NCBI GenBank assembly: GCA_021324445.1 | Contig: JAJPJC010000540.1 | Coordinates: 44,267 to 108,266, forward strand | DNA from: Isosphaeraceae bacterium | GTDB taxonomy: Bacteria; Planctomycetota; Planctomycetia; Isosphaerales; Isosphaeraceae | DNA length: 64,000 nucleotides | Direction of reading: 5' to 3' | Shown here: positions 25,056-33,728 of the stretch, piece by piece | How the letters are laid out: each line of letters begins with the position of its first letter | Numbering within the stretch: position 1 is the first letter of the stretch | Notes under the pieces: model-generated | The model's input: the letters and a program-made list of their open reading frames with translations, nothing else | Told to the model about the DNA's origin: nothing | The model's database searches: none | Made by a program: the position numbers and the translations under genes

Positions 25056-25478
25056 TCAACGCGAGTCCAGCCCGGGGTGGACCCATTCCGCGCCGCCATC
25101 GGCCCAGTTCTCTTTCTTCCAGATCGGCACGACTTCTTTCAAGGTGTCGATCAACCACCGGCAGGCCTCGAAGGCGTCCTGACGATGAGGGCAGCTCACG
25201 GCGACGACGACGCTGACCTCGCCCAGATCCAGGTGCCCGAGGCGGTGGACCAGGGCCAGCTCGATGACCGGCCAGCGGCGCCGGGCTTCCTCTTCCAGTT
25301 CGGCCAGCTTCTTGAGAGCCATCTCGGGATAGGCCTCGTAGGACAGGGACTCCGTCCGGCGGGTCCCCGTCAGCTCGCGGACCGTGCCCAGGAAGGTGCA
25401 GACCGCCCCCGCGCGAGTCGACCGCACCCGTTCGGTGATGGCTGCATGGTCGATCGATGCTTCAGTGATCTCGATCAT
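25056..25478 (-). CDS. moaE: Molybdopterin synthase catalytic subunit MoaE
   Basis: A protein of 140 residues. MoaE motifs: GAVCTFLGTVRELTGTR, LSYEAYPEMALKKLAEL, LVHRLGHLDLGEVSVVVAVS, CPHRQDAFEACRWLIDTLK and the catalytic-region lysines in VPIWKKENW. With MoaD-thiocarboxylate it inserts two sulfurs into precursor Z (cPMP) to give molybdopterin. The start codon lies inside the 3' end of the preceding mocA-moaD reading frame (17-base overlap), so it is coupled to MoaD, its partner subunit. Confidence 0.95.
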   Translation of the reverse strand: MIEITEASIDHAAITERVRSTRAGAVCTFLGTVRELTGTRRTESLSYEAYPEMALKKLAELEEEARRRWPVIELALVHRLGHLDLGEVSVVVAVSCPHRQDAFEACRWLIDTLKEVVPIWKKENWADGGAEWVHPGLDSR

Positions 25479-26427
25479 CGATGGTCAGGTTCCTCAGTCG
25501 AAACGCGCCGCCGCTGACGGGTGGGATCACGGCGATCTCCGCGCCGGCCGTGAGGATCGCGTCATCGCCGGCATACTCCTGGTCGACCGCGATCAACGCA
25601 CGCGCCCACAAGGCTGCCAGGCCGGGTAATCGGGCGCCGAGCGCGGCGCGGAGGTCGGCGACGGTGGCCGACACCGGCAGCTCCAGCTCGAGCTGGGACC
25701 GTTGGGCACGCTCCTTGGCCAGGGCGAAGAGGCGAACGCGAACGTGCATTGTGTCCCTCGATCGAGGCGCCTGGTCAAGAGCAAGAGCTGGGGGAGCCGA
25801 GTCCTCGGTGTCGCGATCGGGGCGGGAGGGACGCCGGCTCCATCGATCGAGGTCCTCCGGCGTGTCCAGATCGGCGATGAGGCCGGGGTCGGGGACGGGC
25901 AGCTCGATGACCCGGTCGGCGTGGCGGGCGACCAGGGCGTTGACGCCGACGTCCGGGGGGAGTGTCCGGACCTCGGCGGCCACGTCCCAGGGCAAGACGA
26001 TCGGGTGCCCACGACGGCCTTCATGGCTGGGAATGACGATGCAATCCCGGCGCCGCGCGGCGAGTTCCAGCAGGTTCGCAACCAATTTGGGGGTCAGGCC
26101 GGGAGCATCCCCCGGACAGAGGATCACCCACCGGGGCGGTGGATCGTTTGCCAAGGCGACGAGTCCCAGCTCGACCGACTGCCGCATTTCGGCGGGCCGG
26201 CTCTCGGGGCTGAGGACCTCGGCCCCGGCGCGTGCGATTGCGGCGGCGAGGGCGGGTCCTTCCGGAGACTCCGCAGGCGGTGCGACCACGATCACGCGCT
26301 CGGCCCCGCCTCGGCGGAGTGCCGTCACCACGCCCTCGATGACGGTGACGCCGCCGAGGGGCAGGAGCAGCTTGGGCCGGCCCATCCGGCTGCTCCGGCC
26401 AGCGGCGGGTACCACGGCCGCGATCAC
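25462..26427 (-). CDS. MocA/MobA-like nucleotidyltransferase fused to MoaD
   Basis: A single 321-residue reading frame. Residues 1-200 are an NTP-transferase: AAVVPAAGRSSRMGRPKLLL, LCPGDAPGLTPKLV, HEGRRGHPIVLP and GLIADLDTPEDLDRW, as in molybdenum cofactor cytidylyltransferase (MocA). Residues 227-307 are a MoaD ubiquitin-like domain (MHVRVRLFALAKERAQ to AVIPPVSGG). MoaD normally ends in Gly-Gly, which is adenylated and thiocarboxylated; here GG (306-307) is followed by 14 residues (AFRLRNLTIDDRDH). An internal ATG at 25749 with GAGGGA in front could give free MoaD of 95 residues with the same tail. The ORF overlaps xdhC by four bases and moaE by 17. Confidence 0.88.
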   Translation of the reverse strand: MIAAVVPAAGRSSRMGRPKLLLPLGGVTVIEGVVTALRRGGAERVIVVAPPAESPEGPALAAAIARAGAEVLSPESRPAEMRQSVELGLVALANDPPPRWVILCPGDAPGLTPKLVANLLELAARRRDCIVIPSHEGRRGHPIVLPWDVAAEVRTLPPDVGVNALVARHADRVIELPVPDPGLIADLDTPEDLDRWSRRPSRPDRDTEDSAPPALALDQAPRSRDTMHVRVRLFALAKERAQRSQLELELPVSATVADLRAALGARLPGLAALWARALIAVDQEYAGDDAILTAGAEIAVIPPVSGGAFRLRNLTIDDRDH

Positions 26428-27548
26428 GGCGCCGTCGCGACGCCGGCATCGCCACGCGAGCCGGCCGGCGCGCCTCGAAGGGACTCGCCGTGCGATCGGG
26501 CGGCCAGGCCCTGGGGACCCAGGTTGCGCCGCGCGATCAACTCGGCCACGATACTGATGGCGATCTCAACCACGGTCTGCGAGCCGATCTCCAGCCCGAC
26601 GGGAGCCGTCACCCGGCGCAAGTCCGTGTCGGAGATTCCCAGCTCGCGGAGGCCGTCGAAGATGAGCCGGATCTTGCGACGGCTGCCGATCAGCCCGAGG
26701 TACGCGGCGGGCGTCGGGGCCAGGTGATAGAGCGCTTCCTGGTCGTGACCATGGCCGCGCGTGACGATCAGGGCATACGTCCGCGGGGTGATTGGCAGGG
26801 ACGCCAGGACGTCCTCGATCGGTCCGACGAGGATCCGCTCCGCGGTGGGGAACCGCTCGGGATTGGCGTATTGCTGACGGTCGTCAACGACCCAGACCTC
26901 GAAATCCGCCTCGGCGGCCAGGCGGGCCACGGCCTGACCGACATGGCCCGCGCCGACGACGAGCAAGCGGATGCGCGGCCAGCTCGGCAGGAAGGCCACG
27001 CCGCCGTCGACCTTGGGTTTGGGTCGATCCTCCAGGGGCAGGACGCGGGCAGCCAGCCGGTCGGGCGCCGGGCCGGCCGGCCAGCTCGCCCGCGCCTGGC
27101 CCTGCCCGTCGAAGAGGAACCGGCTGCCCAGGGCCGGTCCCTGGGACGGCTCGGGCTGGACGACCACCGCCTCGGTGAATCCGTCGCTGGCGACGATGGC
27201 CTGATCCATCGCACGGAAGTAGTCCAGCGGTTCCCGCCCGCGAACCGCCTGGGTGAGGATCACCATCTTGCCGCCGCAGATCAGGCCGTCGGCCCAGGCG
27301 TAATCATGGTCGAGGATGAACGAGTGGAGGGCCGCCGCGGTCTGGCCGAGCTGCCGCAGCGCCTTTTGTTTGACCTCGTTCTCGACGCAGCCGCCGCCCA
27401 GGGTCCCCACCTGGCCGCCGCCGGGATCGACGACCATCATCGCCCCAGCCTTCTGCGGGGTCGAGCCGCGGGTCTCCGCGACCTGGCAGAGGATCAACTC
27501 GCGATCCTGTTCCAGGGCCTGGATCAACTGTCGCACGACGTCGCGCAT
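26424..27548 (-). CDS. xdhC: XdhC/CoxF-family molybdoenzyme maturation protein
   Basis: Encodes 374 residues from the ATG at 27548. The N-terminal XdhC/CoxI domain has ETRGSTPQKAGAMMVVDPGG and GTLGGGCVENEVKQKAL, including Cys54. The C-terminal Rossmann domain starts LLVVGAGHVGQAVARLA (GAGHVG 199-204) and ends with RVTAPVGLEIGSQTVVEIAI. XdhC binds Moco and helps its sulfuration and insertion into xanthine dehydrogenase-type enzymes. It heads the moco operon, and its stop overlaps the MocA-MoaD start. No xanthine dehydrogenase structural gene is in the window. Confidence 0.92.
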   Translation of the reverse strand: MRDVVRQLIQALEQDRELILCQVAETRGSTPQKAGAMMVVDPGGGQVGTLGGGCVENEVKQKALRQLGQTAAALHSFILDHDYAWADGLICGGKMVILTQAVRGREPLDYFRAMDQAIVASDGFTEAVVVQPEPSQGPALGSRFLFDGQGQARASWPAGPAPDRLAARVLPLEDRPKPKVDGGVAFLPSWPRIRLLVVGAGHVGQAVARLAAEADFEVWVVDDRQQYANPERFPTAERILVGPIEDVLASLPITPRTYALIVTRGHGHDQEALYHLAPTPAAYLGLIGSRRKIRLIFDGLRELGISDTDLRRVTAPVGLEIGSQTVVEIAISIVAELIARRNLGPQGLAARSHGESLRGAPAGSRGDAGVATAP

Positions 27549-27759
27549 GCCTGGGCCTTTCCTCGTTCTTCTACCTTCCGGCTGCCTGTTCCGCGGTTCT
27601 CGACTTCCTGTCAGGCTATCGTGCTTGTGAGTGGACGGCAATCCAGTTCCTTGCCCAACCTCGCGTGTCTGGGTCTCATCCTTGATCACATTGATTCGGC
27701 GTCCTCGTTTCTCCGATAATTGAGAGGCGGTCGGAGCCCACCATTGGAGGAGCCCGAAC

Positions 27760-27987
27760 ATGCGCGAGATCCTGACCCTGGAAGAGATGAAGGTCCGATT
27801 CCCGTCCGAGTGGGTCCTGGTGAATGAGCCGCAACTCGGCAAGCGTTTGGAAGATCTGGCCGGCGAGGTCCTGTTCCACAGCCCGGATCGCGATGAGGTC
27901 GTTCGGAAAGTGGCGGAATTACGACCGCGCGAGTTTCTCATTGAATTCGCCGGTCCTGGACACAAGCACGTGTTGTCGTACATATGA
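27760..27987 (+). CDS. Small conserved-looking protein upstream of a retropepsin gene
   Basis: A 75-residue protein with a strong GGAGGAG ribosome site before the ATG at 27760. It is acidic, alpha/beta in pattern, with no cysteines: LTLEEMKVRFPSEWVLVNEP followed by KRLEDLAGEVLFHSPDRDEV. Its TGA overlaps the ATG of the following retropepsin gene (ATGA), so the two form a coupled pair. I recognise no named domain. The tight coupling to an aspartic-protease-like gene suggests joint function, possibly regulator and protease or a toxin-antitoxin-like pair, but this is speculation. Confidence 0.72.
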   Translation: MREILTLEEMKVRFPSEWVLVNEPQLGKRLEDLAGEVLFHSPDRDEVVRKVAELRPREFLIEFAGPGHKHVLSYI

Positions 27988-28516
27988 GCGACGTATTCGA
28001 TCCGAACCGGGAGGCCATCTTGGTGCGCGGCGAGGTCTCCGGACCGTTAGAGCGCCTCACGCTCGGGTGGCGCACGGTCTGATAGTAGCCCGACGCGCCA
28101 GCGAGGGTCCGACGGCAGTCCCCTCGCTGGCGCGTCGGGCTGGTCTCTCGGCCGACGCCGCTCCGGTGTGCGCCACGCATTCGTTCGGCGCTCTAGGCCG
28201 CCCCGCCGAAGTGGTCCTGGTGCTCGATACGGGAGCCACCACCAGCCTCATCAACATGGACCTCTTGACACGCCTCGGCTATGATCCGGCCGCGACAACC
28301 GATCGTGTTCAGGTGCTCACTGGAGGAGGAGTCCGAATCCTCCCTCGTCTCGTCCTGAGTCGATTGACGGTCCTGGGTCAGGATCGGATCGACTTCCCGG
28401 TCTTGTCCGACGCACTGCCGCCCGGCGCCGACATCGATGGTGTTCTCGGCCTGGACTTCTTTCGCGGGCAGGTCCTGACCCTGGATTTCCGCAACGGGTT
28501 GGTCACATTGAGTTAG
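27984..28516 (+). pseudogene. Retropepsin-like aspartic protease gene split by a MITE
   Basis: The 5' part (27984-28049) encodes MSDVFDPNREAILVRGEVSG and PL. A 144-base palindromic element plus one TA copy follows. The 3' part (28196-28516) encodes GRPAEVVLVLDTGATTSLIN and on to DGVLGLDFFRGQVLTLDFRN. Joining the parts with a single TA restores one 128-residue frame, the usual size of a single-domain retropepsin with the catalytic DTGA and the GLDFF flap region. As it stands the frame shifts and meets a TGA within the element (28080-28082), so the protein lacks its N-terminal strand unless translation starts inside the element. Confidence 0.82.
28050..28193. mobile_element. MITE-like palindromic element, copy 2 (inside the retropepsin gene)
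   Basis: A 144-base element with perfect 7-base ends GAGCGCC...GGCGCTC, flanked by TA duplications at 28048-28049 and 28194-28195. The internal hairpin has 21-base perfect arms (28087-28107 and 28121-28141, beginning AGCCCGACGCGCC). The arms are identical to those of copy 1 at 15442-15581, while loops and flanks between arm and end differ. It carries no gene, so mobility would need a transposase in trans. Confidence 0.8.
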
Positions 28517-29661
28517 CGGCCCTCGCCTGGACCGTTGGAATTCGACGCTTGACCGCTCGCCGGGTCGAACCAGACGGCTCGGCTCAGGTCCAGGACCACT
28601 CGAACGCGCCGCCGATCCTGGATGTCCTGGTTGGCCGGCAGGCGTGCGACCAGCCGATGCGGACCCAGGGCCAGGGTCGCCAGCAGCTCGGCTCCGTTGA
28701 ACTCCAGCCGCCGGACCTGGCCGCAGAGGATCGGCGAATCCGTCGCGGCTTCGGCGGACGGGCAAGGTCCCCGCACCGCGATCGCTTCCGGTCGCAGGCC
28801 CAGCTCGATCGGGCCGCTCGTCCGCGGCCAACCGGGTGCCAGCGACTCGATCGGAACGGTCCAGCTCAGCGCAGGATCGGCGGCGAGCAGGTGGATTCGG
28901 ACGGCCTCCCCGGCGCGTTCGACCTCGCAAGGGAGGATATTCATGGGCGGGTTGCCGACGAACGTCGCCACGAATCGGTGCGCCGGGTGGTCGTAGAGGG
29001 CGCGCGGCGGACTGCACTGGAGGAGCCGGCCGCGGTCGAGGATCGCGACCCGGTCGCCCATCAGCATGGCCTCGGCTTGATCGTGGGTGACGTGCACCAG
29101 AGTCGTGCCCGACCGCCGCTGAAGCTCGACGACCTCCTCGCGCAGCGCCACGCGCAACGGGAGATCCAGGCTGGAGAACGGCTCGTCGAAGAGGAGGACC
29201 CGTGGCTCGCGCGCGATGGCACGACCGATCGCCACCCGCTGCCGTTCTCCCCCAGACAAGGCCCCGGGCCGCCGTCCCAGGAGCGGGTCGAGCCCCAGGA
29301 GCCCGGCGACCGTGTTGACCTTGGATCGGACCTGGTTCCGCGGGACTCCCCGGGCGCGGAGCCCGAAGGCCAGGTTGTCGAAGACCGATAGATGCGGATA
29401 GAGCGCCGCCTGCTGGAAGACCATGGCCACATCGCGCCGGTGCGGCGGCACGGGCGTCAGGTCGCGCCCGTCGATCCGGACCGCGCCCGAGGTCGGCGAC
29501 TCCAGGCCGGCGATCAGCCGCAACAGGGTCGTCTTGCCCGAGCCCGACGGACCCAGCACGACCAGGAGCTCGCCCGAGGCGATGGTCAGGTCGATCGCTC
29601 CCAGGGCGTGGATCCCTCCTGCGAAGCTCTTCGCCAGTTGTTGCAAGACGATCTCGGCCAA
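28513..29661 (-). CDS. ABC transporter ATP-binding protein (MalK/UgpC-like)
   Basis: About 382 residues if the TTG at 29661 is used; GAGGGAG lies six bases upstream and the domain begins at once (AEIVLQQLAKSFAGGIHALG). Walker A GPSGSGKTT (37-45), Q-loop FQQ, signature LSGGERQRV (135-143), Walker B LLFDEPFSSLD, and switch His193 (HVTHDQAEAM) are all intact. The C-terminal ~150 residues form TOBE-like regulatory domains as in MalK, UgpC and PotA ATPases. It should energise uptake of a sugar, polyamine or similar solute, but no permease or binding-protein gene is adjacent. Confidence 0.88.
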   Translation of the reverse strand: MAEIVLQQLAKSFAGGIHALGAIDLTIASGELLVVLGPSGSGKTTLLRLIAGLESPTSGAVRIDGRDLTPVPPHRRDVAMVFQQAALYPHLSVFDNLAFGLRARGVPRNQVRSKVNTVAGLLGLDPLLGRRPGALSGGERQRVAIGRAIAREPRVLLFDEPFSSLDLPLRVALREEVVELQRRSGTTLVHVTHDQAEAMLMGDRVAILDRGRLLQCSPPRALYDHPAHRFVATFVGNPPMNILPCEVERAGEAVRIHLLAADPALSWTVPIESLAPGWPRTSGPIELGLRPEAIAVRGPCPSAEAATDSPILCGQVRRLEFNGAELLATLALGPHRLVARLPANQDIQDRRRVRVVLDLSRAVWFDPASGQASNSNGPGEGR

Positions 29662-29894
29662 GACCACTCCCTCACTGGCGCCAGCCAACCGCCACCCTGC
29701 CCGGGTCGGGCGGCTCGTCCCCTCCGATCCCATCCAAGGTAAGCCGCCCAACTGCCGCACGCGAGAGAGTCCCCGGATCGAGAACTCGGAGCGGGCCGCC
29801 CGGCCGCCCGGTGCCGGCTTGCCCGGGCTGTCCATGCGATGTTAAACTTTCCTCCAAACCTTGGAGAACGCGGGCCTTGGGGGAGGATCGTCCG

Positions 29895-31226
29895 ATGTTC
29901 CAGCTAACTCGGGGATCGAGCCGGAGTTGTGACGGCGTGACGCGGCGTGACCTGCTGCGGGTCGGCTCGCTGGGGGTCTTCGGGCTGAGCCTGCCGCGCT
30001 TCCTGGAGCTGCGGGCGCGCGCCGCGGGCGGCCGGACGGATCGCGACGTCTCCTGCATCCTGCTCTGGCTCCAGGGTGGGATCAGCCATATCGACAGCTT
30101 CGACCCCAAGCCGGAGGCTCCCGCCGAGATCCGGGGCGAGTTCGGCGTGATCCCGACCAAGGTGCCTGGCATCCAGGTTTGCGACCTCCTGCCCCAGCTT
30201 GCCGTGCATCAGGAGAAGTACTCGATCGTCCGTTCGCTCAACCCGCGCAACGGGTCGCACGGTGTGGCCGACGCCTACATGATGTCCGGACACCCGTTCA
30301 ACCAGGCGGTGACGTACCCCTCCTATGGGGCGGTGATCGCCAAGGAACAGGGGGACCGCAACGCAATGCCCCCGTACGTGCAGCTCGGTGGATTCATCGA
30401 TCAGCGGTTCGGCGGCGGCGTGGCGGGGTTCCTGGGGGATCAGTACAACCCGTTCGTGCTGCCCGGGGATGCTTCGAGGCCGAACTTCACCGTGCGCGAC
30501 GTGGTCCTGCCCGGCGGCGTCGATCGGGACCGGTTCCAGCGGCGGATGCGGGCCTTGCATGCCGTCGATACCTGGCAGCGGCGCATGGAAGGCGATGCGG
30601 GGCCGGCGCCGCTCCAGGCGGCCGACACCTTCTATCAAAAGGCCTACAACCTCGTCACGGCACCGCACGCCAAGAAGGCGTTCGACATCCACTCCGAAGA
30701 TCCGCGGCTCCGCGACCGTTACGGACGGAACTCGCTGGGCCAGGGATGTGTGCTGGCCCGGCGCTTGATCGAGGCCGGCGTTCGGTTCGTCACCGTGACC
30801 GACGGCGGCTGGGACACGCACCAGAACAACTTCACCTCGCTCAAGACTCGCCTGCTGCCGCGCCTCGATGCCGCGCTGTCGGGCCTGCTCCAGGACCTCT
30901 CCGACCGGGGCCAGCTCGACACGACGCTCGTCCTGGTCCTGAGCGATTTCGGACGGACGCCCAAGGTCAACCCGTCGGCCGGCCGCGATCACTGGTCGAC
31001 CGCCGGCATCGCCTTGATGGCCGGCGGCGGGCTCCGGCCGGGCCGCGCCGTGGGCCGGACCAATGCACTGGCCGAGCAGCCGACCGAAGCCCCCTACTAC
31101 ACCGAGGATGTTGCCGCTACCATATATCACTGCCTGGGAATCCCGCTCGACACCACTCACTTGACTCCTGACGGCCGGCCCATCCAGGTGAACTATGACG
31201 GGCGAGTCATCCGGGAGCTGCTCTGA
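29895..31226 (+). CDS. DUF1501 protein (Tat-exported, sulfatase-like fold)
   Basis: Encodes 443 residues from the ATG at 29895 with GGGAGGA upstream. A Tat signal (TRRDLLRVGSLGVFGLSLPR) is at about residues 18-37. DUF1501 hallmarks: ILLWLQGGISHIDSFDPKPE, GEFGVIPTKVPGIQVCDLLP, NGSHGVADAYMMSG, VTVTDGGWDTHQNNF and VLVLSDFGRTPKVN. The family has an alkaline-phosphatase-like fold and is very abundant in planctomycetes, typically beside DUF1549 cytochrome proteins, but has no proven activity. Here the following genes are a PQQ-type dehydrogenase-cytochrome and, further on, only a remnant of a DUF1549 gene. Confidence 0.92.
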   Translation: MFQLTRGSSRSCDGVTRRDLLRVGSLGVFGLSLPRFLELRARAAGGRTDRDVSCILLWLQGGISHIDSFDPKPEAPAEIRGEFGVIPTKVPGIQVCDLLPQLAVHQEKYSIVRSLNPRNGSHGVADAYMMSGHPFNQAVTYPSYGAVIAKEQGDRNAMPPYVQLGGFIDQRFGGGVAGFLGDQYNPFVLPGDASRPNFTVRDVVLPGGVDRDRFQRRMRALHAVDTWQRRMEGDAGPAPLQAADTFYQKAYNLVTAPHAKKAFDIHSEDPRLRDRYGRNSLGQGCVLARRLIEAGVRFVTVTDGGWDTHQNNFTSLKTRLLPRLDAALSGLLQDLSDRGQLDTTLVLVLSDFGRTPKVNPSAGRDHWSTAGIALMAGGGLRPGRAVGRTNALAEQPTEAPYYTEDVAATIYHCLGIPLDTTHLTPDGRPIQVNYDGRVIRELL

Positions 31227-31321
31227 ACCGAGTCGAGTCGTGCGGCGATGACGCCTCCGGTCTCGACCCTCCACGGGACCGGTCCGACTCAACCCGACTC
31301 CGAACTCCCCGAGAGCCCCCC

Positions 31322-33556
31322 ATGATGACGTGGTCGCCGCGCGTCCTGACCGGACTTCTGCTGTGTGTCCCCCTCGCCGCCTTGGCCGACGATCGACCGG
31401 CTCGCGGCAAGCCCTTCGCCCTGGAGCGGCGCATCCCCTGGAACGACTCGCGGGTCGTCGGCTCGCCGGATCCCCTGCCCCCCTACAAGGCCGTGCGGGC
31501 CTTCCCCAAGCTGTCGGTCAAGCAGCCCCTGGGCCTGATGCCCGAGCCGGGTACCAACCGCTTGTTCATCCTCCAGCACCTCAATTTCTGGGCCGGGCCG
31601 GGCCGGCTGCTCGCCGTTCCGGATGACCAGGACGCCGCCAAGACCGAGATGCTGCTGGAGATCGACGGCCTGGCGGTCGGCTTTGCCTTCCACCCCGACT
31701 ATCCGCGCAACGGCTATCTCTACATCGGCCTGAACGGCCCGCAGGAGGGCCGGCCCAAGAAGACCCAGGTCGTACGATACACGGTCGACCGCCGGCCGCC
31801 CCACCGCATCGACCCGAAGTCGAAGCGGCTGATCATCGAGTGGGTTTCCGACGGGCACAACGGCGGCGACCTCGATTTCGGCAACGACGGCTATCTTTAC
31901 GTCTCCTCGGGGGATGGCACCAGCGGCTCCGACACCGACTACACCGGCCAGAGCCTCAACGATCTGCTGGCGGCCGTGCTGCGCATCGACGTCGATCACC
32001 CGGACCCCGGCCGCAACTACGGGGTCCCGAAGGACAACCCGTTTGTGGATCGCAAGGGGGCCCGGCCGGAGCTGTGGGCCTACGGCCTGCGGAACCCATG
32101 GCGGCTGAGCTATGACCACCCGTCGGGCCAGCTCTGGGTCGGCCAGAATGGGCAGGACCTGTGGGAGCAGGTTTACCTGGTCAAGAAGGGGGCCAACTAC
32201 GGCTGGAGCGTCACCGAGGGGAGCCACATCTTCCACGCCCAGCGCCAGGCAGGCCCCGACCCGATCGTGCCGCCGACCGCCGAGCACTCGCACAGCGAGG
32301 CCCGCTCGCTCACCGGGGGCCGGGTCTACCGGGGCACGCGCCTGCCCGAGCTGGTCGGAGCCTACGTCTACGGCGATTGGTCCACCGGCAAGGTCTGGGG
32401 GATCAAGCACGACGGCACCAAGGCCCTCTGGCAGCGCGAGCTGGTCGATACGCCGTTCAACATCACGGGGTTCGGCACCGACCATGCCGGCGAGCTCTAC
32501 GTCATCGACCAGGTGAGCGGCTTCTATCGCCTCGAGCCGACCTCCGAGGCCGACCGGCCCTCGCAGCCGTTCCCGACCCGGTTGAGCCAGACGGGGTTGT
32601 TCGCCTCGGTGGCCGCCCACCAGCCCCACCCGGCCGCGCTGCCGTTCGAGGTCAGTGCTCCCCAGTGGGCCGACGGGGCGACGATGGAGCGGTTCGCCGC
32701 CCTGACCGGCCTGGAGCGGATCCAGCAACACCCCCAGCTCAATGCCGGCGGCTGGTGGACGCTGCCCAACGGTTCGGTCCTGGTGCAGACGCTCAGTCTC
32801 GACGTGGTCGAGGCCAGCCGCAGCAGCCGGCCGGCCCGCAAGCGGATTGAGACCCGCTTGCTGGTCCGCCAGCAGGGGGAATGGACCGGCTACTCCTACC
32901 GCTGGAACGACGCCCAGACCGACGCTGAGCTGGTCCCCGCCGCCGGCGCCGCCGTCGAGCTGGAGGTGGCCGATTCCTCGGACCCGCAGGGCCGGCGCGA
33001 TCAAACCTGGCGGTTCCCCGCCCGCGCCGAGTGCATGCTCTGCCACTCCCGCGCGGCCGGCTTCATCCTGGCCTTCACCCCATTCCAGCTCGACCGGGAC
33101 CACGATTACGGGGGAACGATCGAGAACCAGTTGCGCAGACTCGAGCAGATCGGTGTCTTTCAAGGGAAGCTGCCCCAACGGAGCAAGGACCGGCCCCGGC
33201 TGGTCAACCCCTACGAGGCAAGTGCCCCGCGGGAGGCCCGTGTACGGTCGTACCTGCACGTGAATTGCTCGGTCTGCCACGTTTCCGAGGGCGGTGGCAA
33301 CGCCAACATGGAGCTGGGGCTGACCACCCCGCGGGACAAGATGCGGTTGATCGATGAGGTCCCCATGCACGCCCGCTTCGACCTCCCCGACGCCCGCCTG
33401 GTCGCCCCCGGCTCACCCGAGCGCTCGGTGCTCTATTACCGCATCACCCGCCGGGGCACCGACCAGATGCCCCCGCTGGCGTCGACCGAAGTCGACCGCG
33501 AGGCCGTCAAGCTGATCGCGGACTGGATCCGCGGTTTGCGCCCGGCCGGACGGTAG
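31322..33556 (+). CDS. PQQ-type sugar dehydrogenase fused to cytochrome c region
   Basis: A 744-residue exported protein with a signal peptide (about 1-22). Residues ~60-400 form a glucose/sorbosone dehydrogenase-like six-blade propeller: VSDGHNGGDLDFGNDGYLYV, GDGTSGSDTDYTGQSL, WAYGLRNPWRLSYDH and GANYGWSVTEGSH. The second part carries two haem-binding motifs, CMLCH (571-575) and CSVCH (649-653), the latter in YLHVNCSVCHVSEGGGNANM, with a distal Met in DQMPPLAS. It should oxidise a sugar or aldehyde with PQQ and pass electrons through haem in the periplasm. It lies 95 bases behind the DUF1501 gene and is probably in one transcript with it. Confidence 0.9.
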   Translation: MMTWSPRVLTGLLLCVPLAALADDRPARGKPFALERRIPWNDSRVVGSPDPLPPYKAVRAFPKLSVKQPLGLMPEPGTNRLFILQHLNFWAGPGRLLAVPDDQDAAKTEMLLEIDGLAVGFAFHPDYPRNGYLYIGLNGPQEGRPKKTQVVRYTVDRRPPHRIDPKSKRLIIEWVSDGHNGGDLDFGNDGYLYVSSGDGTSGSDTDYTGQSLNDLLAAVLRIDVDHPDPGRNYGVPKDNPFVDRKGARPELWAYGLRNPWRLSYDHPSGQLWVGQNGQDLWEQVYLVKKGANYGWSVTEGSHIFHAQRQAGPDPIVPPTAEHSHSEARSLTGGRVYRGTRLPELVGAYVYGDWSTGKVWGIKHDGTKALWQRELVDTPFNITGFGTDHAGELYVIDQVSGFYRLEPTSEADRPSQPFPTRLSQTGLFASVAAHQPHPAALPFEVSAPQWADGATMERFAALTGLERIQQHPQLNAGGWWTLPNGSVLVQTLSLDVVEASRSSRPARKRIETRLLVRQQGEWTGYSYRWNDAQTDAELVPAAGAAVELEVADSSDPQGRRDQTWRFPARAECMLCHSRAAGFILAFTPFQLDRDHDYGGTIENQLRRLEQIGVFQGKLPQRSKDRPRLVNPYEASAPREARVRSYLHVNCSVCHVSEGGGNANMELGLTTPRDKMRLIDEVPMHARFDLPDARLVAPGSPERSVLYYRITRRGTDQMPPLASTEVDREAVKLIADWIRGLRPAGR

Positions 33557-33588
33557 GCGAGCACCACCGAACACTGGAACGGACCCCC

Positions 33589-33728
33589 ATGGCCTCGGCT
33601 GCGTTCGACCTGACGGGCTTGCCGCCGACCCCTGAGGAGTCGCCGCGGACGTCGAGGACGACCGGGCGGATGCGTACGAGCGGCTGGTCGATCGCCTGCG
33701 GGCCAGCCCGCGATACGGCGAAGGTGCG
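33589..33728 (+). pseudogene. Fragment of a DUF1549 (planctomycete cytochrome) gene
   Basis: The frame from 33589 gives AAFDLTGLPPTPEE, the conserved opening of DUF1549. After a frame change near 33645 the next frame reads VEDDRADAYERLVDRLRASP and RYGE, the directly following DUF1549 motif. The remaining several hundred residues of the domain are absent. At about 33729 the sequence passes without a break into a glycosyltransferase-like sequence. It is a deletion relic. Confidence 0.75.
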
